The notes under the pieces are model-generated. The model was not told the origin of the DNA, ran no database searches, and saw only the letters and a list, made by a program, of their open reading frames with translations. 64,000 bases of DNA from Opisthocomus hoazin (Eukaryota > Chordata > Aves > Opisthocomiformes > Opisthocomidae): contig NC_134415.1 of NCBI RefSeq assembly GCF_030867145.1, forward strand, positions 17,586,417 to 17,650,416, written 5' to 3'. A program made the position numbers and the translations under genes. Below are positions 28,731-41,351 of the stretch, in pieces (the first letter of the stretch is position 1; each line of letters begins with the position of its first letter).

Positions 28731-31700
28731 AGGTGGAGCGCGGTGAGATCTCGTTGTCCGTTGCCTGGCCCGAGCCAGCGCAGGATTTGGGGAGAGGAGC
28801 GCAGAGGAGGGAGATGGCCCAGGAGGACATCAGGTTGAAGCGGACACGGCATCTCGCTCTGGCAGCCAGCGAAATCTCCCCCCGCCGTGGCTCTGACCTC
28901 CCAGAGGGGTGAGTGCTGATGCTGCCCCTGACATGGCACAGAACTCCAGACCGACCACCACATGCAAAAAAAAACCCAACCCAACCAAACCAACCCCAAA
29001 ACTGCAATTCATGGCATCAAGATCCCAAGGGGGGGATAAAAAGACAGGCCTGATACAGGGAGGAGGGTGCATTGGCTCCTGGCCCTGGCTCCGGGCTGGC
29101 TCGTGCTCTGAGGAACCAACAGCCACCAGAAAGCACCCTGCTGCACCTCTGCTCACCCCGCTGTCCACAAGGAGCGAGACCCCTCGCAGGGTGGAGGGGA
29201 ACGGGCGCTTTGGGAGCAGCGTGTAACTGCCTGTGCCTCAAGGTCTGGGGCGTCCAGGCACGTGGAGCTGAGCGGCAGGTTAGAGCAAAGGCTGAAAGCC
29301 ACGAGTCCAGCTCTTCCCCTTCCCCTCGACTGTTCCCCACCCTCCCCACTTTTTTTTTTAGACCATGCTCTGACTGTTACTCTGTTCTCACTGCTGGGAA
29401 TGGCACCACCTCCAGAGGGTCCCAGCCTCGGCACGCTGGCCCTGGCAGTCGGCATCCCCTAGGTAAAGGGCTGTTGGTTTGGGATCACAGCAGGCAGGCA
29501 GCACCGGGGAATGGATGGATGTGCAAACCCAGATGGAGCGGAGATCTGCGGTGCTGCTGATCCTCTTGCTGGAGGAGGGCTCAGCTGGAAAGAAAAAACG
29601 AGAGGCCCCGGTGAGCTGGAGAAGGGGGAGAGGACGGCACTGGGACAGGCATCGTGGTAATAGGCAGCGCGTCAAGTGGCTGGGGTCCCTTCCTGGCTTT
29701 GAAGTGTGTCCTAATCGGTTCAGACAAGCGTCAAGGAAGGCTCTGGTAGGTTCAGCTGCAGTTCACCTATTGATAATGGAGCAGCAGGTTGGTGCATGTC
29801 TGCAAGAGTGACTTTTGCATGAGATCAGGCTGGGCTCTGGCTGCAGACTCCGAGCTGCAGGCTCCTGGCAGCCTCAGAGAGCTCAGAAGAGCTGGGAGGG
29901 AGACGTGCAAAAGCATGCTGGAGCATTGGGAACCTGGGCTGGGGATTCCCCTTCTGTGGGGCTCGGCTGTGGGTGCAGGACCCACAGCTGGGAGGCGGGG
30001 AGGTGTCTGCCGTGAGGGATGCTCTGGGACCAGAAGCTGGGGATACGTTAGAGGGGAACCTGCGTAAAACCAGGCGGTTTGCACTACAGAGGTTTTTGCA
30101 GAGAGGTGCCAGGCTGTGAGAAGTGAGGTGGCTTCTGTGTAGCCCGTGAGCCCCTGGGTTCCTCTGCTGTGGTCTTGTCAGGGCAGATTGGCCTGCTCTG
30201 AGCTCTGTGCTGCCTCTTCTGTCCTGCTGGAAAGGATCTCGGCGATGTTGGGCAAGGAGTCTTCACGTCCCTGAGGCTGCAGCAGTGGCTGCAGCATGCA
30301 GGCACCCAGCTTTTCCTCCTCTGTCAACACATCCCCAGAGCTCTCGTGTCCCTGTTCTCAGAGAAGCTGTCTCCTTTTCAGTCAGCTCTTTGGGGGAGTG
30401 CATGCCAAATCAGCCAGCGATTTCTCCAGACAGCACTGCTCCTCAGCCTCACCACGCTTCCCACATCCACTGGGGCAAACAAGGGCTGAGAACAGCAGGC
30501 CTTGGGTGACAAGAGCAAGTGCATTAGCACCTGGGCATTCGAGCTTGATGTCTGCCTCTGCATCCATCGCAGAAGAGCGAGACGTAACAGCAGACAGTAA
30601 GGCATTATGTTTAGCTCAGCTGATGTTCCTTCTGCCAGCTTATTAATGGAGGGTGTGTTTCTCCACTCATGCTGCTGTACTGCTTCCTCCCAGGTCTTGA
30701 GGAGGCTGCAAATGCACCCTGCCACCACGTCAGTCCTCTTTTGAAAATCATCTCTTGCTGGCAAGCCTGAAGTGGTCAGCACTTGTGGGAATTGTATGGC
30801 TCTGCTTGGCTTTGCCACCACAGTGGTCTGTTCTACTGCTCTTTGTGCCTTGTATGTCCTGGTCATTGTCTCTTGCCCTCGTCCTCCTGGATCTCAAGTG
30901 CTAGAGTGCAAACAGCGGCAGTCTGAACAGAAGGGCCCTTAAAATCCCACTCCGTTATGATTCTGTCTTGTAATCCGCCCTTACGATCACTACCAGACCT
31001 AGATGTTGGCTGAAAGAAGAGAGGGTCCCTTTGAGAACAGGGAAGCATGAGGTTTCTGCTGCGGGCACATCCTTCTCCGCATTTTGTTCTCATCATTATC
31101 GGCACAGATTCAGGCTGGGTGAAAGCAGCTACAGCCCCCTTGGCTGCCCTGGGATTTTGTTGCTTAGTGATGACATTTGGCTTGCTGAGCGCTAGTGCTT
31201 CTCTCTCCAAGGGCCTAATGTAAACCAAGGCCAATGTTGAGGGTCCTCGTGACTCTGGGGAGATAATGGTGTGCGCTTGTATGTCCCGGTGAATCAGGAG
31301 ATGTTCAGTCAGTGGAGCTGCAATGGGTCGTTAGTGAGGAATGTGGTCCGCTTGTCCTTCCCAATATGTTCTCTTTGAAATCTCCTACACGTCGCTTAAA
31401 TTAGGCTGTGATGGTTCGTCTTTGTATGTCCAGCCTCCAAGGTGCCTTGGACAGATGGGTTTATCAGAGGTTTGGCAGGCCTTTTAGCTCCCTGGGGCAA
31501 AGACAGTCCTCAGAATAGGGACAGATTAGTAGGGTCTCTGTGCCTCAGTCCTTTAGCACCTGCAGCAGAGTTCTGCTTTCAGGCACCTTGTCCTTGGCTC
31601 CTTCTAGGCCTCTTCATGAGATGATTGCCTCAGTTCATTACTCTGGCCCTATTTTCGCCCATGAAATCTTATTCTGGAGGTGGCCTATCCAGGTAGATAC

Positions 31701-34700
31701 ACGTGTTTCTGAGGCATGGCTGTTGCTCTGGCCTGCAGCATCCATGCAGAGTCTTCCTGCTGCCAAATGCCTTCCCCATGCACATAGTGCCAGCCGCAGC
31801 CAGGTCCCAGACGTAGTCCCAGTGCCATGGTCTGTGGCTGTGCCAGACCCAAAAGCACCCTGAGGAGAAGTGGGACCTCTCTCACCAGGGCTCTCTGCTG
31901 CATACCAGGATACCTCGGAGATCCCTTCCTCATATTCTTGGCCCTCCTACCCCACTGCACCTGGTGGAGCTGTCCCTGGGGTCCAGTCTACTCCATTCTT
32001 GCCAGGCTGGAGACCTCACTGCCCTGTCTTTGGCTCAGGAAAGGGGCATGGCATGCTTGGGCATGGGAGGGGAGCAGGACTGGGCAGGAGGGACAGGAGC
32101 TGCCTGGTGGCTCGGCAGAGAAGCAGTGGAGCTGAAGAGGACAGACTGAAACTGGGGTCGTGCTCCCTCTCCTTCTCCCTGCCTGTGGTGGCAGGGCAGA
32201 ATGTCTAGCCGGGGAGGGAAGTTCATGGCAGACAACAGGGCTCTGCCTTCCTACCCCCAGCACGAGACTCAGCCAGCAGAAGCGGGGTGTGTGTATATAT
32301 TTCATCCTAAGTGTTGGTGAAGGACCCTGGTGCCCTGGGCAAAGGGCAGCTGATTTAATTCGCCTCGCAGCTCAGGTTTATCAGCACAGACACCCGAAGA
32401 CGGTCGGTCCCCGTTCTGGCGCACAGCCTGTCCGTGGTGGAGCGGTCCCATCGCCCCCGGCACGCAGACGCCCACCCGCCGCAGCTCCAGGCTGAGCGGC
32501 AGTCAGGCGCCTGCTCTCCCTGCAGACTTGTGTCTGCTCTGCGCCGTGTCTGTGTCGGTGACGACCATTCCTTTGGCAGCTCGGTCGATGGCCCAGTCTG
32601 CTCCGCTCATGATAGCCTGCTCCCTTCTATCTAACCTGATTTCGCCCTGGCTCTATCTTAATCCCATTACTTCTCCTCCATTGACTGGTGAGTTTAATTG
32701 GCTCTGCTCCTTTCCCCCATGGCCTTCCCGACACAAGCAGGCCTTATCTGGTCTCTGCAGCCTTCTCTTCAGCAATCCCAGGGTCTTCTCTCCCCCAGGA
32801 TCTTACTGGGCAAACCCTGGCTTGCGTGATGGTGCAGAAGTTTTCCCTGTGTAGCAAGTCTGAGCCTGGCCTGGGCGAGAGGAGAGTGCCAAAGGTGCAA
32901 GCAATGCCTTGGTCTGTCAGGTTGCCTGTATCCTCAGTTCTAGTGCAGAAGATCTCTTCAAAGTGAGCAAAGTACGCAGAGCTGCTGGCCCCTTACGCAA
33001 GGAAAGCAGGACAGCCTGCATCACCCTCTGGGAAGGTGAAAGCCAGGTGCTTGTCAGTACGAGGGGGCGATAACTAGGGGATCTCCGCAGTCAGACGGCT
33101 TTGGTTTTTTCCGTACGTCATTCACCCGACGCAGCTTTCTGTGGGCCGAGAGACAGGCTCAGCATTGCGCTTGTCAGCAGGCTTTCCTCTCACACCGGGA
33201 TGAGTGAAGCGGGAACGCTGCCAGCTCCTCTTCCTGGCACCTCATGGCGTTAATACGTCCCTGGAAGAGAGCTAGTCCTCACTGCTGCAGGGCTGGACAA
33301 GAAGTTTGGGCTATTTGGTGTTTCCCGTTGCTGCCAGTACACTTGCCCGGTACTTAAAAGCTCTCCAGCTTTCCTGAATTAGAAAAAAAAGAGTGAATGA
33401 GAGTGTGAGAAGCTCTGGGTTAGCTGGTCTTCAAGAGACATCACCACCCATTTATCTGTCTTTCAGCACATGCTGGAAGCTTCCCAGATAGTGCCCAGCT
33501 CTTTGTTCATGCAGAACCAGGCAGTGACACCAGGCAGCCTGGTGGCATTTCTTGAGCCCACTGCTTGTCATGCAGACCACACCGAGGAGGGTGATTTCAG
33601 AGAGGGCTTTTGGGTTAAGCGACCGTAGGGGCGTTTGTTAGGACAAGGAGAGGGAATCTGCTCTTATAGCCAACGCCAAGCCTTCCAAAGTCACACACTA
33701 GGCCAATACTCAGGATTAGTGCTGGGGAAGCTGCTCTTTTTCTGGTTTCAAACAAGCACAACCTTTCTGCTCCCTATAAAATGCACATGTTAGAGACCCA
33801 GCCTGTCCCTCCTCTCTTTGTTGTCTCCCCACTCGTGCTCCGGAGGCTGCAGAGCTGTTTAGCAACTTGGATGCCCATGGAGAGGGGACTGCAGGAAGAG
33901 GTTTATTAAGTGGAAGTTTCAGAAAGTGAGGCAGCATCCGATGCCAGTAAATCATTGCCTGCTGATTAGCCTGTGGGAAGAATAGTGTCTTTTAAGCTCT
34001 CCCTCCAGCCTTTCCGACCACGGCCTCAGTACTGCTCTCCAGTATGACCAGGGTGCTGCCTTACTTTTAGCTGGGTATGACCTTGCTGCGGTGTGCTCCT
34101 ACTCTGCTGCAGTAGCTGTAGGGCGTGGGTCTGAAGTACTACACCACCACCAAGAAGTTGTGTTACCAAAGAGCTATAAGTCTCAATTTGTGATATGTGC
34201 TTCAAATTGTGTTTCATCCATATTCAGTGGTTAGAATAAGGTCTGTATGAATACGATCTGGATCCGTGTCATCTCAGAAATGGGACATAGTTAAAGTGTT
34301 AGCTCTGTTTGGTAATACTGCCTCCTGCGACGCCAGTGGGCCTAGAGTCTCCGCTGAGCCAGGTATGCGTGGGCACCAAAGGCTGGTTCATAGGACCTGG
34401 GAGCCCAGTGGGGACTGGAGGCTGAGCCTGCCTGGGGCTCTTTTCCCCGTGGGCTTTCTGGAAAAAGGGGAAAGGGGCTTGGTCACATTTCAGGTAGAAA
34501 TTAATGGGCTATGTTCATTCCTAGTGTAATTTTATTGAAGCCAATGGTACTATACCAATGTGAGCTTGGCTTAGCAACTCCTCAGGGTGGTCTGTCCTTG
34601 AGTCCAGACAAACTGATCTGTCACAGTGTTGTTCTAATGCATAGAGTTCATGTTGGGACTTGGTCAACATGAATGAATGTTGAGTATCTACTGTCTCTGC

Positions 34701-37700
34701 AAGCAGTGGGTTGAATTGTTCTGCTCTACTGCCTCCATCACAGCTGCTCCGCCGAGGGAAATGTTACGCCCATGGATGCGATCTCGTCAACTCCCTCCAA
34801 AGCAAGCTAACAAGCAAATTGACCTCCACCGCACTGGGAGAGGAGCCTTCTCCCACAGGACCGTAGCCCTTCCGCACACAAGGTAAAAGAGGTCTGAAGG
34901 ACAGAACTGAACCTGCAAGACCCATGGCCTCCCCTTCCTCCTTCCCTCTTCACCTCGTCTGTCTGTCTTGGGGGAGGGACAGTTTCTTTGTGGAGTTCAG
35001 CAAGCTCCTCTTCCTGCAGCTCATAACCAGGCTCTACTAACAGGTACGTCATCCACCTATGCAACACTTCCAGAAGCTGCCGAGTTTTCAGGAGCCCCTT
35101 ACCGCGTGCGGCGTGGCCATCCAGCACTGAGAATAAGCACAGTGGCTGCTGGAAAGCTAAGTGGGTTTTATCCCTCCTCCCGAGAAAGACTGTTTTTGTT
35201 GGGGCTTTTTGTTTGTTTGTTTGTTTTTTGTAAAAATAATTTGGGGAAATGAAGCTTGTGAGAAATTGGTGCCCATCCTGAACCCTCCCCAGTCCTTCAA
35301 ACTTCGGGAACGGATGGATCACCTACTGTGATTATAATTTAGCGGACTTTGTAGAGCAAAGTAACTTCACACACAGACACACGAGGTTCTTTCACTCTCC
35401 ATCAGCACAAGCTGCTTCTGCAATCTTAGCTACTCACATTAGTGAAAGAAAAAGCCTAGCTAGAATGTGGTGAGATGACTTAGTATTTTCATCAGTCCCA
35501 TGGTCCCAATGTCCATTAGCAGCACCGTCGGCTGCTGTGCCATGAATTCAGACTTTGGATGGCAGCCCACGAACCGGTCAGGGTGAAAAGTTTCAGAAAA
35601 ACCCAAGCTCGAGTCTCTATGCGTCTCCAGAAGCAGATGCAGGGAGAGGATCAGCTGAAAGCAGATGTCACCTCCTGCTCAGCCCAGCCAGAAGCTGGTG
35701 GCCTCTGTGTGTGCTGCACCCGCCTTCCCAGGGAGAGCTGGGCAGAGCTGTGTCCCCAGGGGCTGAGCGGAGTGGGAGGAAGGGAACGGAGCGTCTGACC
35801 AAGCAGCGTGCACAGCACCATTCAGCTGGTCGGGAGTACAGCGGTGGTGACTAGACCCCAGAATAACAGGTTGTCCCTTTGGAAATGCCAATGGCACGAA
35901 ACGAGACTAAAAGCCCTTAATAGGTGTGAGGAGTGGTTTAGGTTGCTGTTCCTTGCTTAAAAAATTTGATTTTTGGTGGCGAGGTGGGTTTGAACACTTC
36001 CCTTCAGCCTGCTCTGTTAGAAATGCACGGTGCTGGCGGAAAAAAAATGCTCCAGGCAGACTTGGATGGTGGCCCCGTGGCTTCACGGTGGGGTAGGCTG
36101 ATGGGGGACGGAGGCGGGGGTCTAAAGCCTTCCTCTGCCCCAGAGACGTGACCTGGCCGTCCACCCACACGCGTGTGCGTGGCAGGGCGTGCTTCCGCGC
36201 GCTCGTGCCCACGGCCGGGGCCCGCGGCCGTGTGTTTGTGGCATTGCCCATCCGTCCTCGCGGCGAGGGCTTTGCAAGGTCACTGAGCAGTGCTTGTTCC
36301 TCGTGAGAGGGAACTCCTGACCTGGTTTTTGGGAGGAGATGGTGTGAAGTGTCACATTTGCTGCAGTGAGTGGCAGGGAGCAGGGATAAAAGCACGAAGC
36401 AAGCTGTGTTTGAGAACAAGCTAATGCCTTGCTGGCTGCCTGAAACGGGACAGCTGCTGGATCTGCTCCCTGGCCAACACTCTCCACCTCTTCTCACCCT
36501 CCCCAAACCCGACGTGAAAACCGCCGTTCTTCTGAACTAAGCAAAGCACCCCCGTCCCCTGAACTCCTCTGAGGCCGTGTGTTGGCATCATTTCGGTCCC
36601 CTCCCTGCTAGGCGCTGTGGGCCTGCCATGAAATGCCAGTGGACCGTGGTGACCTGAGGCATGCCCTGCTGGTGTGCCTGCACGTGGCCTTCCAGCGATG
36701 CTCCCTGCCCTGGCCTGCCTTCTGCTTGCGTGGTGGAGGGACAGCACAGCCCACAGAGCATTGCAGCGCATCCTGGCCCCACTTCTGCATCGCTTTGTGC
36801 TTTCCCAGGGAACTTCACAGCACTTCTCTGAGCCTTTGGAGACAAGATGAGTTCCACAGACCAAAGTTTGGAAACAGAAGCCCTTGACATTTTGGTGTTT
36901 CTCATCCCCAGTGCCCTGGTGCTGTCCTGGGGGAGGAGAGGCAGGTTGGCTGTTGTGGTGGTGCAGGATCAGGGGACGGCATCATGGTGAAAGCAACGTG
37001 TCTGCTGCGGGGGTGTCTCCAAACACTGGCTCTGCGCTTCTCCACTGGGACAGAGGGCAGCTTTGCGGTGGGCTGAACAAGGTGCAGCTGATGGAGGAGC
37101 TAGATGAGGAGGGAAGACCAGCGTGGAAATACTCAGAAAGACGTGTGGAGACGAGGGGCTGTACGAGAACAGCTGTAAAAGGCTTTGCGGATGCGGTGTT
37201 TTCTGCGGAGACAGGAGGCTGCTGTGCTGGAGCAGCGGTGCTGCGAGGCCGGGAGGGAGGGAAACAGGGAGCGGGGTGTTTGAAGGAGAAGCCTGGGAAC
37301 AAAAGCGGGCTTTCAAAGCAGGCTGTGTGTTCTCTGGCCGAGGAGACGGGCAGGAGGTATTGTTTCCAAGCTGAGGGCCCAGGCCAAGCCTCGCTGCATT
37401 GTCAGAGCAGCGGTGTTGCCTCCAAGCCCAGCACTGACAGCTCGAGCACGTGTCACCAAACCGCAACGGCGAATGCAGCCACAAGGTGTAAATGTCACTA
37501 ATGAATAAATTGCCTTGTGCCTTGGAGAGGCCCATCCGTCACGGCCGGGGACGGGGATCTGACAGGCTGGGCTATTTCAGGCACAGCCTGCAGGGAGGAG
37601 GAATGCTTCATTTCTGAGCCGTCCCCTCCGCCTAGGGAAGCCGATGCAGGGCTTGGCTCTGCGCTGCTCCCCAGCTTCCCAGCCGCATGAGCTCAGGCTT

Positions 37701-40115
37701 CATCCCTCTTCGCTGCGACCCACGGAAGAAGCAGGAGAGGTCCAGGTTAGCACAGAGTGCCCTGTCAGCAGGGCTGTACGTGGGCTCCGGCCAGGGCTGG
37801 CTGGGGAGGGAGTTTGAAGGGAGGCTGCTGCACACAGGGCGCAGGTGGTTGTGGGTGCTGATGGGGTAAAGCGATGGGTCCCCAGCAATCAGGAGATCTT
37901 GCATCAGTTGTCTGGGGTGCAGGGCTGTGGCCCACAGCACCGTGCATGTTTCAGGCCAGTAGTGCTTGGTGCTGCATTTTCCAGATGTGCCGTTTACTCC
38001 CCAATTCAATTTCATAGTTTGCACCAAGAAGACGTGACCTGGAAATGCTCCGAGGCTGCCCCAGCCCAAGCCCTCACCCAGTCCGGAGGCACGGCTCTGC
38101 TGTGCTGTCCCGGGAGCAGCACACAGGGTCCCCCATTTTCCCCGCTGCTGTTGAACCCCAGCCACCAGCACCTCGGCTGCCTGCGCAGGGGGCCAGCAGG
38201 TACCCGGCAGGCCGGGCCAGAACCTCAGCCCCGGATAAATCCAAGCCCCGTCAGCGCAGAGGGGGCTGAACGCAGCAACCGTTTCCATGCACAGCCTCTG
38301 CCCATCCCCACGACAGCCCGCTCCTCCATCCCCAGTCAGCGCTCGAAGTCAACCCGCTGTCCTGTTCACGACATGCCAGCGTGACACCTTGCAAATCGAT
38401 GCCAGGGTTGCTGTGAGCAGAAGCTGCCAGGCTTGGGAAGCCGGCCGCCGTGCTCAGAGCAGCAGATGCAGGGCTGGCCATCTGCTGCAGGGGGCAGCCG
38501 GCCGGGCACGCACGATGTAGTCGGAGTGAAAACCCTTGTGTCATTCCCCCTCCTCTACTACCCGGCCACCTCCGCCCCGTCTCCCCCCATCAGACCCACG
38601 GGCGGGGGGGATGCTCCCAGCTTGGCTGGGGTCCCTCTGCTGCTGAGTGCCACCAAGTGCTGCTCACGCTGCATCAGCAGACGGCGGTGCGAGGGGACAC
38701 CAGCTCCCAAGCAAGGTGCTGGAGGTCGTTGCTTTCTTCAGACAGAGGTCCACAGTTGAGCCCTCTCCTTGAAGCCCTGCAGTGCTGCTTGGGGATGGCT
38801 CTCACGGGAGAGCTAAGGGGTCCGTGCTGCCTCATGCCCTTCTCGGCACAGAGCGATCTGCTGGTGACCGCGCTGCAAGGCAGTCCCACGCCGCAGTAAC
38901 AGGAGCTGAAGGTGACAAGTGACGCACCGGCGACGGGAGTGTGCGGACTCAGACAATCTGCTGTTGCTGTCAGGGCTTTCATTTTTACCAACATATATGG
39001 CGTTTGAAGTGGTTTCAGCCCTTGCAGACTGGCAGAGAGTGGACTGTGGGTCTTGGTGTGTGGGCAAGTGGTTCAGGCTGCTTGCTTTGAGCTTTGCTCT
39101 GGCCGAGAGACTGATGGGAGGGAAGGCAGAGGGATCACCAGGCAGCAGTAACCTGTCCAGGCGTTCCCGTGTGTGGCAGCCCGGGAGTGGGCTTGGAGGG
39201 TGCTCAGGAGATGTTAACAGTCTCGACTATTTGCAGGAAGAGGAGCTGTGAGTATCCTAGGAAGTAAGTCGACAGTTCTGGGGATGATACATTTTCCCAG
39301 GCCCTTTTCTTTCCATCCCTGTTCCTCACTGGCTCTGGTGGCCAGTTCCTCCTCATGTGTCTGCTAGCATGTCTGAGGGATCTCATCGCTGCCCTCCCAG
39401 CACAAGCTTTCATTGCACAACTGGCTGACCAGACGCTGCCCTGTACTTGGAGCTACAGGTGGGCTTGCCCAGGACCAGGCCACCCCCATTAAGCCCCCAC
39501 CCCACCCTCGCTGCTGGAGCTGTTCTTCATCAGCCTGATGCTGGTCTGGGTCTTTTCTGCTGTTTCTGAACACAAGTTCTCATCTCATTCAGGTGTGTCA
39601 TTCAGTGGAAATATTTTGTAAATGCAAATAAGAAGAAATAACTCTATTCAATACCTCGGTCTCGAGGATGGGAAACAAGTAGTGGGAGATGCCCAGGTGG
39701 GGAGGTTTCAGAGCTTCTGCCACTGGTTAAGGTTTCTTGTGGACATAGCCCCTGGAGCAGCCACAAACGGTTGGGCAGGGAGCTACACAGACCTGCGAGG
39801 GCTTGGGGCTGAGCCCTGTGGGCACCCCTCACGCGGCCACCGCCGCCGGGGACACGGCGCAGGTAGAGGTCCTGTCGGCCGGGGGCCATCGACGCCATGG
39901 GCGTCTGTATCCATCAGGCAGAGCAAGGCAGAAGCGGGTATGTGGCGAACAAATTCTTTTGTGAGCACTGGGAAACAGTTTTTACTTTTCAACTCTGTCA
40001 ATATGATCTAGCTCTGTCTGTCTCTCTATATATGTACAAACAGTATATCACAATGTTGCCTTTTTTGTTGGAAATATCAAAGTACAAAGATTGTAAACCA
40101 AATCGGTGTAATAAA
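28731..40115 (+). other. Candidate TMEM151B 3' UTR or downstream noncoding transcript
   Basis: No gene is recognised in the 11.4 kb after the TMEM151B stop. The first good plus-strand poly(A) signals are AATAAA at 37504 and, better placed, at 40110. The last 300 bp before 40115 are AT-rich (TATATATGTACAAACAGTAT, then TTGTAAACCAAATCGGTG), as expected of a distal 3' UTR of a neuronal gene. An A/C-rich stretch lies at 28966-29000. A separate noncoding RNA is an equally good reading. A 171-codon minus-strand open frame at 34807-35322 is unassigned. Confidence 0.3.
40110..40115 (+). terminator. Poly(A) signal AATAAA
   Basis: A canonical AATAAA in GTGTAATAAAAGTTTCAGATG, preceded by AT-rich sequence and followed by a G/T-rich stretch (CACTGAGGTGGCTG, GTGGGTCTGTGAGCGCTGG). 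It is the most convincing plus-strand 3' end between TMEM151B and TCTE1. Confidence 0.5.
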
Positions 40116-40601
40116 AGTTTCAGATGATTCACTGAGGTGGCTGCCAGCAGTGGGTCTGTGAGCGCTGGTCCTGGGCAGGGCTGGGAGATGCCTGAAGCTC
40201 CTGCGTTGCTCAGAGGGTGGGAGGGGATGGAGGTCAGCCCACTTGCTTAATTCTCTGCTGACCTCCTCTGAGTGGGGCGGTCAAAAGACCGAGGCAGTTT
40301 GGGACGTGCCCTGTCCTGTCCTCAGGTGGGCACAGCCCATGGGGCAGAAGGAAGCTGCTCCGTTTTCCTCCAAGCCCAAGGAAGCTGCTCCGTTTTTAAC
40401 CCCGTGGGCTGTGTTGCCCAGCAGTCCTGCAGGAACCCCTCTAGCTCGGAGTTATAGGAAACACAGATTTTTCTTTTTGACAGGTTTGCACAGACGAGCA
40501 CTACTAGTTAAGGTAAGCATCTGACTGTAAAGAATTCACCTGATGAAAGCCATAGCAACTCAAAGCAGGAAACCATGGTGGAGAGACCTATCATTTACTG
40601 A

Positions 40602-40620
40602 TTTTTTTTTTTTTTTTTTT
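40602..40620. repeat. Poly(T) homopolymer, 19 bases
   Basis: An uninterrupted run of 19 T (poly(A) on the minus strand). No retroposed gene body or poly(A) signal was seen beside it, so its origin is unclear. Confidence 0.9.
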
Positions 40621-41150
40621 ACCTTTCACCACCCATATGTGAGAGTCCAGACAGATTTTGCTATAAAAATGAATAAATCCTGGAGCAGAGTGATAGCCAG
40701 AAAAAGCTGCTGAGGAACTGGAAACAACAACATTCCCTCTCTTCTCAGCATCTTGCATGCTCCTCAGCAAAAAGCTTAAAAGAGCCGCCTGCCCTGAAGG
40801 TTAGGTCCGGACTAGACCATTCAGATGGTGGAGACTTCACCCTAGCTGCTTTACAAGTGGAACAACATAGAGTTGCCTGAACTAAGCTTGCTGCTGGAGC
40901 ATGTAAGAAGCACTACAGGAGGTGGGATTTACTCTCGGGTGCAGTGGGAGAGAGGGCTCGAGACGCAGATTGCTTCTGTGATGCCACTACAGCCCCATGA
41001 GGTCTAATGTCTGTCTGGCGTGAAGTCACAGGCTGGATGATGGGGATCTGGGAGACGCTGTGGTGGTGGCCACAAGTTGAGTGTTTCTCGGAAGTGTGAA
41101 TAGAAACAAGCCTCTGAAGTAAAGCATCTCCAACAGCTCACCTGCAGAGC

Positions 41151-41351
41151 TCATTGTTCTCTGGAGTGTTTCCTGCAGAGGGGTTTGGCGGGGGGGTGCT
41201 GCAGAGACCCCAGCCTTGCCGCTTCCCTGTTGGCCCACACAATTTGGTGAATGAGGTACTCGGTCTCCTGGCCCACCTCTGCCAGGCGGAGGTCGAACTC
41301 AGTCAAAGCCTTGTTAGCCGCCAGCCCATCAAGCAGCTGCTTCCCACCATC
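41151..41351 (-). CDS. TCTE1: TCTE1 (DRC5), coding exon 4 (terminal)
   Basis: This exon gives residues 401-466. It starts at a TTTGCAG acceptor with DGGKQLLDGL, continuing the last leucine-rich repeat, followed by LTEFDLRLAEVGQETEYLIH and then ANREAARLGSL, matching the C-terminal region of mammalian TCTE1. The stop is TGA at 41153-41151. No AATAAA or ATTAAA was found on the minus strand within about 1 kb downstream, so the 3' end cannot be placed. The extreme C-terminus (HPPAKPLCRKHSREQ) is not conserved with human as I recall it. Confidence 0.93.
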   Translation of the reverse strand, partial: DGGKQLLDGLAANKALTEFDLRLAEVGQETEYLIHQIVWANREAARLGSLQHPPAKPLCRKHSREQ

